NCBI RefSeq assembly: GCF_039535785.1
Contig: NZ_BAAAXV010000009.1
Location: 682,001 to 746,000 of the forward strand
Length of the DNA: 64,000 nt
Direction of reading: 5' to 3'
Source of the DNA: Nonomuraea helvata
GTDB taxonomy: Bacteria; Actinomycetota; Actinomycetes; Streptosporangiales; Streptosporangiaceae
The position numbers and the translations under genes were made by a program. How positions within the stretch are numbered: position 1 is the first letter of the stretch; each line of letters starts with the position of its first letter. Below the pieces are notes generated by a model that was not told the origin of the DNA, did not search any database, and saw only the letters and a list, made by a program, of their open reading frames with translations. Positions 9,319-18,236 of the stretch are shown piece after piece.

Positions 9319-10195
9319 TGGAGCCGGCCGTCAGGCCGCCGACCACCTTCCGCTCGATCAGCGCGAAGAGAATGATCACGGGGATGGTGGCGATCACCGA
9401 GCCGGCGAACAGGTTCTGCCAGTCGACCTGATACTGGCCGATGAACGAGTTGAGAGCCACCGTGAGCGGCTGGTTCTCCGGCGTCGTGGTCAGCGTCAGC
9501 GCGACCACGAACTCGTTCCACGCGGCGATGAACGTGAAGATCAGCGCCGTGATGACGCCGGGCATGGCCAGCGGCAGCGTGATCCGGAAGAGCGCGCCGA
9601 AGCGCCCGTTCCCGTCGATGAAGGCGGCCTCCTCCAGCTCGCGCGGGATCGAGGCGAAGTACGCGTTCAGGATCCACACCGCGAACGCCAGGTTGAACCC
9701 GGCGTTGACCAGGATCAGCGACCAGACCGAGTCCACCAGCCCGAACTGGTAGAACTCGCGGTAGATGCCGACCAGCATGGCCGTCGGCTGGAACATCTGG
9801 GTGATCAGCACCAGGATCAGGAACGCCGTGCGCCCTCTGAAGTCGTGCCTGGCCGAGTAGTACGCGGCGGGCAGCGCCACCAGCAGCACCAGCACGGTGG
9901 AGCCGCCGGCGACCTTGAGCGTCACCCACAGGTTCCCCGCCAGTCCGCTGGTCCAGAAGTTGGCGAGGTTGGACCAGACCCACTCCTTGGGCCAGAACGT
10001 CACCTCACGCAGGGAGTCCTGGGCGCGCAGCGAGGTGAGCAGCATCACCACGTACGGGAACAGGAAGATCAGGGCGATGACGTACGCGGCGGCCGCGACG
10101 AACACCGTCTTGAGACGCGGCATCCTGCGCGGGGCGACCGGCCTGACGTGCTGGTGCGATGTGGTGGCCGCGGGGCGCGCGGTGTTCACGGCCAT
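9311..10195 (-). CDS. Carbohydrate ABC transporter permease, MalG type
   Basis: This 294-aa protein has six predicted membrane helices and the EAA loop that docks the ATPase (LEEAAFIDGNGRFGALFRIT). It is the second permease of a sugar importer. The ATG at 10195 overlaps the stop of the first permease as TGATG; a GTG three bases upstream is an alternative. The unit contains no ATPase gene, so the importer probably uses a shared ATPase such as MsiK encoded elsewhere, as known for several Streptomyces sugar importers. Confidence 0.93.
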   Translation of the reverse strand: MAVNTARPAATTSHQHVRPVAPRRMPRLKTVFVAAAAYVIALIFLFPYVVMLLTSLRAQDSLREVTFWPKEWVWSNLANFWTSGLAGNLWVTLKVAGGSTVLVLLVALPAAYYSARHDFRGRTAFLILVLITQMFQPTAMLVGIYREFYQFGLVDSVWSLILVNAGFNLAFAVWILNAYFASIPRELEEAAFIDGNGRFGALFRITLPLAMPGVITALIFTFIAAWNEFVVALTLTTTPENQPLTVALNSFIGQYQVDWQNLFAGSVIATIPVIILFALIERKVVGGLTAGSIK

Positions 10196-11079
10196 CACGC
10201 CACCTCCTTGTTCCAGCGTGAGACCCTGAGGAAGATCGCGGTCAGGATGATCACCATGCCGAAGTTGACGACGGACATGGCCGCCGATTCGCCGATGTTC
10301 GAGCCCTTGAGGATGAACATGAGGATCGTCGAGGTAGCGGTGGAGTAGCCCGGCTGGCCGTGCGTCATGGCCCAGATGATCGGGAAGCTGTTGAAGACGT
10401 TCATGACGTTGATGAGGGCCGCCACGGTGAGCGCGGGGCGCAGCAGCGGCAGCGTGATCGACCAGTACGTACGCAACCGTCCGGCTCCGTCCATCTTGGC
10501 CGCCTCATAGACGTCGGCGGGGATCGTCGCCAGCCCGGCCAGCAGCGCGTACGTGGTGAACGGCACCGACACGAAGACGGCCACGAACACCAGCCACGGC
10601 ATCGCGGTGGAGGCGTCGCCGAGTTGGTCGGCCGAGGCCCCGCCCATCGCGTCGATCAGCCCCAGCTTCAGCCGGATCTGGTTGATCACGCCGACCTCGG
10701 GGTCGAGCATCCACTTGAAGATGATCGCCGTCATCAGCACGGACGCGGCCCACGGCGCGATCAGCGCCCACCTGGCCACCTTGCGCAGCGGGAAGCGCTG
10801 GTTGAACAGCTGGGCGAGGGCCAGCGAGATCAGCACGGTGAACGCGACGACCGCGACCACCCAGACCACGCTGCGGACCATGATGTCGGCGAAGTCCTTC
10901 TCGCCGAACAGCTTGTCGTAGTTCGCGAGCCCGTTGCTCCCCTGGACCACGCCGAACCGGCTGATCTTGAGGAACGACGACCTGATCATCTCGATCACGG
11001 GCCAGAGCACGACCAGCGCGATCAGCACCACGGCGGGTCCCACCCACGCGAGGGGCTCGAGGACGCGCAACCTTCTCAT
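10195..11079 (-). CDS. Carbohydrate ABC transporter permease, MalF type
   Basis: This 294-aa integral membrane protein begins with a hydrophobic helix (WVGPAVVLIALVVLWPVIEM) and carries the EAA-loop motif (VYEAAKMDGAGRLRTYWSIT). It forms the channel with the MalG-like protein. The ATG at 11079 has GGAAGG six bases upstream; the in-frame TTG at 11085 overlaps that ribosome site and is unlikely. It follows the binding-protein gene after a stable hairpin (11098-11131). Confidence 0.93.
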   Translation of the reverse strand: MRRLRVLEPLAWVGPAVVLIALVVLWPVIEMIRSSFLKISRFGVVQGSNGLANYDKLFGEKDFADIMVRSVVWVVAVVAFTVLISLALAQLFNQRFPLRKVARWALIAPWAASVLMTAIIFKWMLDPEVGVINQIRLKLGLIDAMGGASADQLGDASTAMPWLVFVAVFVSVPFTTYALLAGLATIPADVYEAAKMDGAGRLRTYWSITLPLLRPALTVAALINVMNVFNSFPIIWAMTHGQPGYSTATSTILMFILKGSNIGESAAMSVVNFGMVIILTAIFLRVSRWNKEVA

Positions 11080-11097
11080 GAGCAACCTTCCAAGACG

Positions 11098-11131
11098 GTG
11101 CGGCCGGCACCGGTGACAGCGCCGGCCGCAC
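11098..11131 (-). promoter_or_regulatory. Intercistronic stem-loop between binding protein and permease genes
   Basis: GTGCGGCCGGC and GCCGGCCGCAC form a perfect 11-bp stem with a 12-base loop. It sits after the binding-protein stop (11146) and before the permease start (11079). By analogy with other binding-protein operons it may protect the upstream message or partly terminate transcription, giving more binding protein than permease; this role is inferred. Confidence 0.7.
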
Positions 11132-11145
11132 GGGCCCCCGATCGA

Positions 11146-12429
11146 TCAGCCGGCCGACTCGGCGGTCTTCTGGAGCTCACCGAGGACCTTGGCCGGGTCG
11201 TCCTTGACGGCCCCGCCGATGGTCTGCTTGATCGCCGGGTTCACCTCGGCCCACTTGGGGTCCTGGAAGGGGTAGAAGCTGGCGTTCGGCAGCGCGTCGA
11301 GGAACGGCTTGAGCTTCTCGTCGCCCTCGAGCTTCTTGATGCCGCCGTTGGTGACGGGCAGCAGCTTGTAGGTGTCGGAGATCTTCTGCGCGGCGCTGCC
11401 GGTGTAGAAGAAGTCGAAGAACTTCTTGATCTCGGCGGCGTGGCCGTTCTTGTTGAACGCCATGATCCAGTCCATGACACCGAGCGTGGTGTCGAGCGGG
11501 CCGGCCTTGCCGGGGATGGGCGCGACGCCGTAGTTCTTCAGCCCGGCCGCGTCGAAGATCGGGATGGACATGGGGCCGCCGTTCACCATGCCGACCTTGC
11601 CCGCGCCGAAGTCCTCCCAGACCGTCTTACGGTCCTTGGTGCCCGGGTTGGGGGTGGTCAGGCCCGCGTCGACCAGGCCCTTCATGTACGTGAACGTCTC
11701 GACGTTCTGCGGCGAGTTGATCGCCCACTTGCCGGAGGCGTCCTTGTAGCCGCCGCCGTTGCCGAGCATCCACAGGAACGACTCGCCCTGGGCCTCCTCC
11801 TGGCCCAGCGGCAGGCCGAACGGCTGCGTGACGCCGGCCTTCTTCAGCTTCTCGGCGTCGGCCTTGAGCTCGTCCCACGTCTTCGGCGGCTCGGCGATGC
11901 CGGCCTTCTGGAACAGGTCCTTGTTGTAGAACAGGGCGCGGGCGGAGGAGACGAACGGGATGCCGTACGCGGTGCCGTCCACCTTGCCGAACTCGGCGAA
12001 CTTCTGCAGCATGTCGCCGGAGACGTTCGGCGACAGCACCTCGTCCACCTTGTAGAGCAGCCCGTCCTTGACGAAGCCGGAGTAGTCGCCGGTCTGCAGG
12101 ATGTCGGGCACCTGGCCGTTCTGGACCATGGTGGCGACCTGCTTGTCGATGTCGTTCCAGTTGATGACCTGGACGTCAACCTTGATGTTCGGGTTGGCCT
12201 TGGTGAACTCGTCGGTGACGCCCTTCCAGAACGTCTCCCCCGAGTTCGGCTTGCCGGGGCCGTCGCCGTAGTCGGCGGCGACCATCTTCAGCGTGACCTG
12301 CCCGCCGCCCGCCGCCTTGTCGTCACCGCCGGAGCCGCCCGAACCGCCGGAGCCGCCCGAACCGCAGCCGGACAGGACCAGCATCGTGGCAAGGCCGAGA
12401 GCGGCGCCGCCCACAAGCTTCATGTTCAC
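11146..12429 (-). CDS. Extracellular sugar-binding lipoprotein of an ABC importer
   Basis: This 427-aa protein has a lipoprotein signal (LATMLVLSGCGSG; lipobox LSGC) followed by a Gly/Ser linker. A solute-binding family 1 domain follows (ANPNIKVDVQVINWNDIDKQ, GIPFVSSARALFYNKDLFQK, KTWDELKADAEKL). It should capture a carbohydrate for the two permeases downstream. The GTG at 12429 is eight bases from AAGGCGG; ATG 12423 is an alternative. The palindromes at 12554 and 12613 just upstream resemble DasR sites, so an amino-sugar or chitooligosaccharide ligand is a reasonable guess, not a demonstrated one. Confidence 0.92.
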   Translation of the reverse strand: MNMKLVGGAALGLATMLVLSGCGSGGSGGSGGSGGDDKAAGGGQVTLKMVAADYGDGPGKPNSGETFWKGVTDEFTKANPNIKVDVQVINWNDIDKQVATMVQNGQVPDILQTGDYSGFVKDGLLYKVDEVLSPNVSGDMLQKFAEFGKVDGTAYGIPFVSSARALFYNKDLFQKAGIAEPPKTWDELKADAEKLKKAGVTQPFGLPLGQEEAQGESFLWMLGNGGGYKDASGKWAINSPQNVETFTYMKGLVDAGLTTPNPGTKDRKTVWEDFGAGKVGMVNGGPMSIPIFDAAGLKNYGVAPIPGKAGPLDTTLGVMDWIMAFNKNGHAAEIKKFFDFFYTGSAAQKISDTYKLLPVTNGGIKKLEGDEKLKPFLDALPNASFYPFQDPKWAEVNPAIKQTIGGAVKDDPAKVLGELQKTAESAG

Positions 12430-12553
12430 TGGAGATACCGCCTTCTCGCCGGGCGGGTCGCTGGTCCGTACCAGCTGACGACCCCGCCCTGGGGGATGAG
12501 GCGCGCGAGCACGCGGCCCGACGCGTTTGCGCCAGCGTAAGCCTGGCTCGCGC

Positions 12554-12571
12554 AGCCGGTCTATACCGGCT
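12554..12571 (-). promoter_or_regulatory. GntR/DasR-like operator overlapping the -10 of the sugar ABC operon
   Basis: AGCCGGT and ACCGGCT are 7-bp arms around a 4-base centre; the core GGTCTATACC is one base from the DasR core GGTCTAGACC. On the minus strand the site contains TATAGA, which with TTTTCA 16 bases upstream makes a plausible -10/-35 pair. A bound repressor would cover the -10. The promoter assignment is inferred. Confidence 0.6.
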
Positions 12572-12612
12572 CGTATCAGTTTGAAAACATCGAGGGCCTA
12601 CAAACCTCACAA

Positions 12613-12626
12613 CCGGTCTAGACCGG
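12613..12626. promoter_or_regulatory. Perfect 14-bp GntR/DasR-like palindrome
   Basis: CCGGTCTAGACCGG is a perfect palindrome containing GGTCTAGACC, the core of known DasR responsive elements. It lies three bases past the stop codon of the upstream acyl-CoA dehydrogenase gene and about 57 bp, centre to centre, from the second palindrome at 12554. Two sites on the same upstream region suggest cooperative control of the sugar importer. Confidence 0.65.
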
Positions 12627-12629
12627 GCG

Positions 12630-14501
12630 TCAGAGGATCTTTCTCCGGACGCTCTCCCCGCCCTGCGGCGTGCCGATCCACGGGCCCTCGACGGACGGGT
12701 CGAGGATGCCCTCCTCGAGGAAGCCGTAGCGGCCTTCGAGGACGTACTCGGCCAGCCGCACGTCGCCCGCGTCGGTGTTGTCCCAGAGCCGATCGAACAG
12801 CGAGTCCACGCGCTGTCTTGCCTGGTGGCAGAAGGTGTCGGCCAGCTCGTACGGCCGGCGTCCCAGGTCCGCGGAGTCCTCCTCCGCCTTCACGCAGGCG
12901 GCCGTCATGGCGAACAGCTCGGCCCCGATGTCCACGATCCGGCCGAGGAACGACTGCTTGTGCTCCAGCCTGCCCTGCCAGCGGGACATGCCGTAGAAGG
13001 TGGACCTGGCCAGCTTCCTGCTGGTCCGCTCCACGAAGCGCAGGTGCTGGGCGAGCGGGCCGAAGTCGCCGTACGACGTGGGCAGGTTGCCGGTGCCGGC
13101 CACCAGCGTGGGCAGCCACTTGGCGTAGAAGCGACTGGCTCTGCGCAGGGCCTGGGCGCGTTCCTGGCGCGACGCCTCCGGGTTGACCAGCTCCCCCGCG
13201 GCCGACAGGTGCGCGTCCACCGCCTCGCGCGTGATCATCAGCCGCATGATCTCCGAGGAGCCCTCGAAGATGCGGTTGATGCGGGAGTCGCGCAGCATCT
13301 GCTCGGCGGGCACGCCGCGCTCGCCGCGCGCCACGAGCGAGTCGGCGGTCTCGTAGCCGCGCCCGCCTCTCATCTGGACCAGTTCGTCGAGCGCCTGGTA
13401 CGACATCTCCGACGCATAGAGCTTGGCCAGCGCCGCCTCGATCCTGATGTCGTTGCGCTGGTCGTCGGCCAGGCGGCTGGTGAGCTCGCTGACGGCCTCG
13501 AGCGCGTACGCGGTGGCCGCGATGAAGGAGATCTTCGTGGCCACGGCCTCGTGCCGGCCGACCTTGCGCCCCCACTGCACGCGCTCGTTGCCCCACTCGC
13601 GGGCGATCTTCACGGCCCACTTGGCGTTGCCCGCGCAGGTGGCCGGGAGCGACAGGCGGCCGGTGTTGAGCGTGGTGAGGGCGATCTTCAGCCCCTGGCC
13701 CTCGCGCCCGACCATGTTCTTGGCAGGCACCCTGACCTGGGTGAACTCGGTGACCCCGTTCTCGATCCCGCGCAGCCCCATGAAGCCGTTGCGCCGCTTG
13801 ACCGTGATGCCAGGAGAGTCGGCCTCGACCACGAACGCGCTGATCGACTTGCCGGTCCTGGCCATGACCACGAGCAGGTCGGCGACGACGCCGTTCGTCG
13901 TCCACAGCTTGACGCCGTCGATCACGTAGTCGTCGCCGTCGCGGACCGCGGTGGTGGACAGGCGGGCCGGGTCGGAGCCGACGTCGGGCTCGGTCAGCAG
14001 GAAAGCGGAGATCTCGCCCCGTGCGCATCTCGGCAGGAACTCCCGCTTCTGCTCCTCGGTGCCGAACAGCTTGAGCGGCTGCGGCACCCCGATCGACTGG
14101 TGCGCCGACAGCAGCGTGGCCAGCGCCGGGCAGTACGAGCCGACGAGCATGAGAGCGCGGCAGTAGTACAGGTAGGGAAGGCCGAGGCCGCCGTACTCCT
14201 CGCTGATCGTGATCCCGAACGCGCCGAGCGCCGCCAGGCCTTTCACCACCTCGTCGGGCACCTGGGCGGTCCGCTCGATGAGCGCCGGATCGACGTTCGC
14301 GTCGAGGTAGCGTCGTACCGCCCTGACGAACTCCTCGCCTCGCATGGTCGCCTCGTCGGACAGGGACGGCACGGGGTAGACCAGGTCCAGCCGGAAGTCG
14401 CCGAGGAAGAGCTGCTTGGCGAAGCTGGGCCGCGTCCACTCCTTCTCGCGGGCCTGCTCGCCGACCTCTCTGGACTCCGCGTACTTGGCGTGCTCGGTCA
14501 T
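12630..14501 (-). CDS. Acyl-CoA dehydrogenase, long (about 620 aa) form
   Basis: This 623-aa FAD enzyme should oxidise acyl-CoA to 2-enoyl-CoA. Its acyl-CoA dehydrogenase core contains FGITISEEYGGLGLPYLYY, LLTEPDVGSDPA, DGVKLWTTNG, and FEGSSEIMRLMITREAV near the catalytic Glu region. It carries an extra C-terminal domain of about 150 residues, as in large FadE-type members. The ATG at 14501 has GGGAGGT five bases upstream. The gene follows the amino-acid permease gene in the same direction, but the 65-base gap and unlike functions argue against a shared role. Confidence 0.93.
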   Translation of the reverse strand: MTEHAKYAESREVGEQAREKEWTRPSFAKQLFLGDFRLDLVYPVPSLSDEATMRGEEFVRAVRRYLDANVDPALIERTAQVPDEVVKGLAALGAFGITISEEYGGLGLPYLYYCRALMLVGSYCPALATLLSAHQSIGVPQPLKLFGTEEQKREFLPRCARGEISAFLLTEPDVGSDPARLSTTAVRDGDDYVIDGVKLWTTNGVVADLLVVMARTGKSISAFVVEADSPGITVKRRNGFMGLRGIENGVTEFTQVRVPAKNMVGREGQGLKIALTTLNTGRLSLPATCAGNAKWAVKIAREWGNERVQWGRKVGRHEAVATKISFIAATAYALEAVSELTSRLADDQRNDIRIEAALAKLYASEMSYQALDELVQMRGGRGYETADSLVARGERGVPAEQMLRDSRINRIFEGSSEIMRLMITREAVDAHLSAAGELVNPEASRQERAQALRRASRFYAKWLPTLVAGTGNLPTSYGDFGPLAQHLRFVERTSRKLARSTFYGMSRWQGRLEHKQSFLGRIVDIGAELFAMTAACVKAEEDSADLGRRPYELADTFCHQARQRVDSLFDRLWDNTDAGDVRLAEYVLEGRYGFLEEGILDPSVEGPWIGTPQGGESVRRKIL

Positions 14502-14566
14502 AGCACCTCCCGACGATGCGCCGTCTGTGCTATGAGTACTGCCCGCCTGACAGCGCCCTGCGCTGT

Positions 14567-15796
14567 TTATAGCCGGAATTTGTACGAACGCCGAGCATTC
14601 GCTTTCAGCGCCCCGAGCGCCACCAGAGCCAGCACGGCGGGCACCACCAGATAGACCCCGCAGAACGCCAGCGCCACGAGCGACAGTCCGGCGCCCACGA
14701 CGGCGGTGGTCCGGTGCCGTCCGGCGGGCAGCATCCGCACGGCGGCAGCCACGCCCGCGACCGTGACAGCGGCCAGGCATGCCGAGGTGGCCCGCATGAG
14801 CAGGTCCAGGTCCACCGCCCACACCAGCACGGGCACGCTCAGCACGGCGAGCAGCCCAAGGCTCCGGTACGGCGTCATGCCCGGCGACCCTCCCCTGGCG
14901 AACCAGCCCGGCAGCGCCCCGTCCCTGGCCAGGGCGGCGCCCAGCCGGGCGGCCCCGGCGATGTAGGTGTTGACGGCCCCGAAGGTGAGCAGCACCGCCA
15001 CCACCCCGGTGACCGGCCGCGCCGCCGGGCCGATGCCGATCTCCAGCATGGCGGTGAGCGGCACGCCGGGCATGTGGGCGCCGAGCACGCCCACGGAGAC
15101 GACGGAGACGCCCACGTACAGGAGGGCGATCACGACGAGGGTCACCACGGTGGCTCTGACCAGGCCGTTCTTGCCGCCGGCGAACTCGGCCGACAGGTGG
15201 CTGGCCGCCTCCCAGCCGACGAACGCGAACATGAGCACGCCTGCCGCGCTGGCCACGCCCGCTGCGCCGTACGGGGCGAAGGGGGTGAAGGCGGCCGGGT
15301 CGGCGTGCGGCGCGGCGGTGATCACGGCCGTCGCCAGCAGGGCGACGAGCAGGGCGACGAAGCCGATCTGCAGCCGCCCCGAGGTACGCAGCCCGGCGGC
15401 GTTGGCGGTGAAGGCCGCGGCCAGGATCAGGCAGGCGGCCAGGGTGGCGTTCACGCCCAGGGTGGCCTCGACGTACTGGCCGCCGATCAGCGCGCCCGCG
15501 ACGGTGCCGATGGGGACGGCTCCGTAGAACCACCAGCCGACCACGGCGGCGGCGTGCCGGCCGAACGCCAGCCCGGCGAAGCTCGCCACTCCGCCGCCGT
15601 CGGGGTACCTGGCGCCGAGCGTGGCGAAGGTGAGCGCGACGGGCACGCTGAGCGCGAGCAGCCCCGCCCAGGCCAGCACGGACGCGGGCCCCGCGGCGGA
15701 GGCGGCGAGGTGCGGCAGCACCAGCATCCCCGGCCCCAGCACCGCTCCGACCAGCATCGCCGTGCCCTGACCCGCTCCTATGCGATGTTCCGTCAT
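14567..15796 (-). CDS. APC-superfamily amino-acid transporter, YjeH-like
   Basis: This 409-aa protein has about twelve membrane helices and starts with a family-typical motif (GAGQGTAMLVGAVLGPGMLV). The GPGMLVLPHLAA stretch resembles YjeH-type exporters of hydrophobic amino acids. It is divergent from an Lrp/AsnC regulator gene with an 81-base shared promoter region, a common pairing for amino-acid exporters under control of the adjacent regulator. The substrate is unknown; an importer role is possible. Confidence 0.85.
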   Translation of the reverse strand: MTEHRIGAGQGTAMLVGAVLGPGMLVLPHLAASAAGPASVLAWAGLLALSVPVALTFATLGARYPDGGGVASFAGLAFGRHAAAVVGWWFYGAVPIGTVAGALIGGQYVEATLGVNATLAACLILAAAFTANAAGLRTSGRLQIGFVALLVALLATAVITAAPHADPAAFTPFAPYGAAGVASAAGVLMFAFVGWEAASHLSAEFAGGKNGLVRATVVTLVVIALLYVGVSVVSVGVLGAHMPGVPLTAMLEIGIGPAARPVTGVVAVLLTFGAVNTYIAGAARLGAALARDGALPGWFARGGSPGMTPYRSLGLLAVLSVPVLVWAVDLDLLMRATSACLAAVTVAGVAAAVRMLPAGRHRTTAVVGAGLSLVALAFCGVYLVVPAVLALVALGALKANARRSYKFRL

Positions 15797-15818
15797 AGGG
15801 GTGAAATTAGTGCATTCA

Positions 15819-15844
15819 TTCGGCTCGGCTAGGCATCAGCCGAA
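15819..15844. promoter_or_regulatory. Inverted repeat in the permease/Lrp divergent promoter
   Basis: TTCGGCT and AGCCGAA are perfect 7-bp arms separated by 12 bases. The repeat lies between the divergent transporter and Lrp-type regulator genes, the expected place for an autoregulatory Lrp site. The binding protein is inferred from position only. Confidence 0.5.
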
Positions 15845-15877
15845 CGCACGGCCGGAAGATCATGCGAGGATCCACGC

Positions 15878-16333
15878 ATGGACGAACTAGATTCGGAGAT
15901 CGTGCGGCTCCTCCAAACGGATGCTCGGCAGTCCAACAGAGAGCTCGCGCGTCAGCTCGGCATCGCGCCCTCCACGTGCCTCGAGCGGGTCAGGGCGCTC
16001 ACCCGGCGCGGCGTCATCCGCGGCTACCACGCCGACATCGACCCGGCGGCGCTCAACCGGAGCGTCCAGGCCATGGTCATGGTCCAGGTACGGCCGCTGA
16101 GCCGGGCGGTGATCAACGCCTTCAAGTCGTCGGCGGCGGCGATGCCGGAGGTGCTCAGCGTGTTCGTGCTGGCGGGCGGTGACGACTTCCTGCTGCACGT
16201 GGCGGTGCAGGACCTGGACCACCTGCACTCGTTCCTGCTCGACCGGCTGAGCAAGCGCAAGGAGATCGTCGGCTTCCGCACGTCGGTGATCTTCCAGCAG
16301 GTGCACAACACCGTCCCCGAGCGGCTGACCTGA
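15878..16333 (+). CDS. Lrp/AsnC-family transcriptional regulator
   Basis: This 151-aa protein has an N-terminal winged helix (LDSEIVRLLQTDARQSNREL, then GIAPSTCLERVRALTRRGVI) and a C-terminal ligand-binding RAM domain (MVMVQVRPLS, LSVFVLAGGDDFLLHVAVQD). It should sense an amino acid and control the divergent transporter at 15796. The ATG at 15878 is preceded by GAGGATCC. The 3' flank holds a short CCTGAC/GTCAGG hairpin at 16329-16344 that could be a weak terminator. Confidence 0.92.
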   Translation: MDELDSEIVRLLQTDARQSNRELARQLGIAPSTCLERVRALTRRGVIRGYHADIDPAALNRSVQAMVMVQVRPLSRAVINAFKSSAAAMPEVLSVFVLAGGDDFLLHVAVQDLDHLHSFLLDRLSKRKEIVGFRTSVIFQQVHNTVPERLT

Positions 16334-16402
16334 CTTTCGTCAGGGTCGGTACTGGACGGTCGGCCGATCCGGCAGGGGGTGGTCTCTTTCTAGGTTTCTC
16401 CC

Positions 16403-17794
16403 GTGAACACCTTCCTGATCAGCCTTTTCACGGCGGCGACCCTCAGCGCCCCGACGCCCTCCATCGCCCCCGCCACCATCGACGCCTACGTGCGCGGCGC
16501 CGTCGAATCCACTGGACTGCCCGGCGTGTCCGTGGTCGTCACCCACAACGGCCAGGTGGTGCACGCCGCCGGGTACGGCCACGACTCCGAAGGCCACGCG
16601 GTCACCCAGAACACTCCGATGCGGGTGGCCTCGGTGAGCAAGTCGTTCACCGCGATGGCCGTGATGACGCTCGTGGAGCGCGGCAAGATCGACCTTGACG
16701 GGCCGCTGGCCGCGCAGCTGCCCGGTTTCCGGATGGCGGACCCGCGTGCGGCGAAGATCACCGTACGGCAGCTGCTGAACCAGACCTCCGGCCTTTCGGA
16801 CACCACAGTCGACATCGCCGCGGTGGAGAACGCCACCTCGCTCGCCGACTACACCTCCCGGCTGGCCGACTCCGAGCTCCGCGCCGACCCGGGCACCCAC
16901 TGGGAGTACTGCAACGTCAACTACGACCTCGCCGCCAGGCTCGTGGAGGTGGCCTCCGGGCAGCGGTTCGGCGACTATCTGCGGGACCGGGTGTTCGGCC
17001 CGCTCGGCATGAAGTCCAGCGCCGTCAGCGACCAGGTCGTCAAGCCGGCCGACGGCTACAACTCGATCTTCGGCGCCTGGCTCCCGCGCCCCGAGCTGTC
17101 CGGCTTCCTCAACGACAGCGGCTCGGGCGGGGTCATCACCACCGCCGCCGACATGGGCCGATGGCTGATCGCCCAGACCGGCGACGGCCGCCCGCTGGTC
17201 AAGCGGCAGAGCCTCGACGTCATGCACACGCCCATCAAAACCAGGGACTACGGCATGGGCTGGGGCGTGGATCAGGACACCGGGCTGCTCACGCATTCGG
17301 GGAACCTGTTCACGTACAACGCCGTCGAGGCCATCTCCCCCAAGACCGGGTACGGCTTCGCCGTCATGGCCAACGGCGCCGCCCTGACCGACGACACGTA
17401 CGCCATCATGGAGGGTTTGGCCGCGCTGAGCGAGGGCCGGAGCCCCGAGACGCCCGGCGGTGACCGGCAGCTCTACGAGCTGGTGCTGGGCGCGATCGCG
17501 GTGGTCGCGGCGGGCCTGGGTGCCATGGGCGTGCTGCGCGCCCGGCGCTGGGCGGCCAGGCGACCGCGCCGGCCGTGGCTGCGGCTGGTGCCGCTGCTGC
17601 TGCCCGCGGTGGTGCTCGCTGCCTACCCGGATCTGATCTCGTTCCTCATGAACGGGCGGGCGGTGACGTGGGCCCAGCTCACCTACTTCGCCGCGCCTCT
17701 GTCGATCATGCTGCTCGTGACGGCGCTCGCGGGGATGGTTGCGACGGTGACCCGCATTTGCGTACTGTGTAAGCTTACGAGGTACACAAACTAG
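16403..17794 (+). CDS. Secreted/membrane serine hydrolase of the beta-lactamase (class C/PBP4*) family
   Basis: This 463-aa protein has a signal-like N-terminus, a serine beta-lactamase-type domain and three C-terminal membrane helices. Catalytic motifs are SVSK (SxxK), YCN (YxN) and HSG in LTHSGNLF. Members are D-aminopeptidases, esterases or penicillin-binding-like hydrolases; the substrate cannot be read from the sequence. GTG at 16403 gives an N-terminus ready for export. The next gene starts 10 bases after its stop, and a TetR gene follows, so the three probably form an operon. Confidence 0.88.
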   Translation: MNTFLISLFTAATLSAPTPSIAPATIDAYVRGAVESTGLPGVSVVVTHNGQVVHAAGYGHDSEGHAVTQNTPMRVASVSKSFTAMAVMTLVERGKIDLDGPLAAQLPGFRMADPRAAKITVRQLLNQTSGLSDTTVDIAAVENATSLADYTSRLADSELRADPGTHWEYCNVNYDLAARLVEVASGQRFGDYLRDRVFGPLGMKSSAVSDQVVKPADGYNSIFGAWLPRPELSGFLNDSGSGGVITTAADMGRWLIAQTGDGRPLVKRQSLDVMHTPIKTRDYGMGWGVDQDTGLLTHSGNLFTYNAVEAISPKTGYGFAVMANGAALTDDTYAIMEGLAALSEGRSPETPGGDRQLYELVLGAIAVVAAGLGAMGVLRARRWAARRPRRPWLRLVPLLLPAVVLAAYPDLISFLMNGRAVTWAQLTYFAAPLSIMLLVTALAGMVATVTRICVLCKLTRYTN

Positions 17795-17804
17795 AGGAGC
17801 AGCC

Positions 17805-18236
17805 GTGCACACGATCGCGATCGTCGTCCCCGTCTTATGGCTGGCCTGGCTCGTCGTCACCGAATGGGTGCCGATGTTCCCGCTCAACGACCTCACCGGC
17901 GGCAACGTCCGTCGCCGGGTCCTGGCGGCCGCGATCAACTACCCGTTCCCGCTGCTGATCGCGGCCGGCATCGCGCTGGGCCGGACCTGGTCGCTCGTCA
18001 CCGCCACCGCGCTCTGCGTGCTGATCCTGATCGGACACGTCACCAACTGGTGGTTGCCGTACTTCGGCGTCAGCACCGCCGAACAGCGGGCGACCTACCA
18101 GCGGGACTACAGCCGCACGCTGAAGCTCCTGCCCACCGAGGGCCACGACGTCGTGATCGACGTCCAGCACATGGTCGTGGGCGCCCTGTCCCTGATCATG
18201 ATGGCGACCACGCTCGTCGTTACGCTGGCCGGGTGA
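17805..18236 (+). CDS. Small integral membrane protein of unknown function
   Basis: This 143-aa protein has about four membrane helices (for instance AIVVPVLWLAWLVVTEWVPM and LIAAGIALGRTWSLVTATAL) and a conserved-looking loop (NWWLPYFGVSTAEQRATYQR). I do not recognise a named family. The GTG at 17805 has AGAGGAG just upstream. It lies between the serine hydrolase gene and the TetR gene, and its stop overlaps the TetR start as GTGA, so all three are probably coordinated. Confidence 0.8.
   Translation: MHTIAIVVPVLWLAWLVVTEWVPMFPLNDLTGGNVRRRVLAAAINYPFPLLIAAGIALGRTWSLVTATALCVLILIGHVTNWWLPYFGVSTAEQRATYQRDYSRTLKLLPTEGHDVVIDVQHMVVGALSLIMMATTLVVTLAG

Noticed and set aside
10360-12540. Long plus-strand frame of about 726 codons opposite the sugar ABC importer
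   Set aside because: The antisense frame has skewed composition and no recognisable domain, while the minus strand encodes complete transporter proteins.
14550-14566. Short hairpin ACAGCG/CGCTGT at the end of the amino-acid permease gene as terminator
   Set aside because: The stem is only six pairs and touches the stop codon; not convincing enough to list as a terminator.
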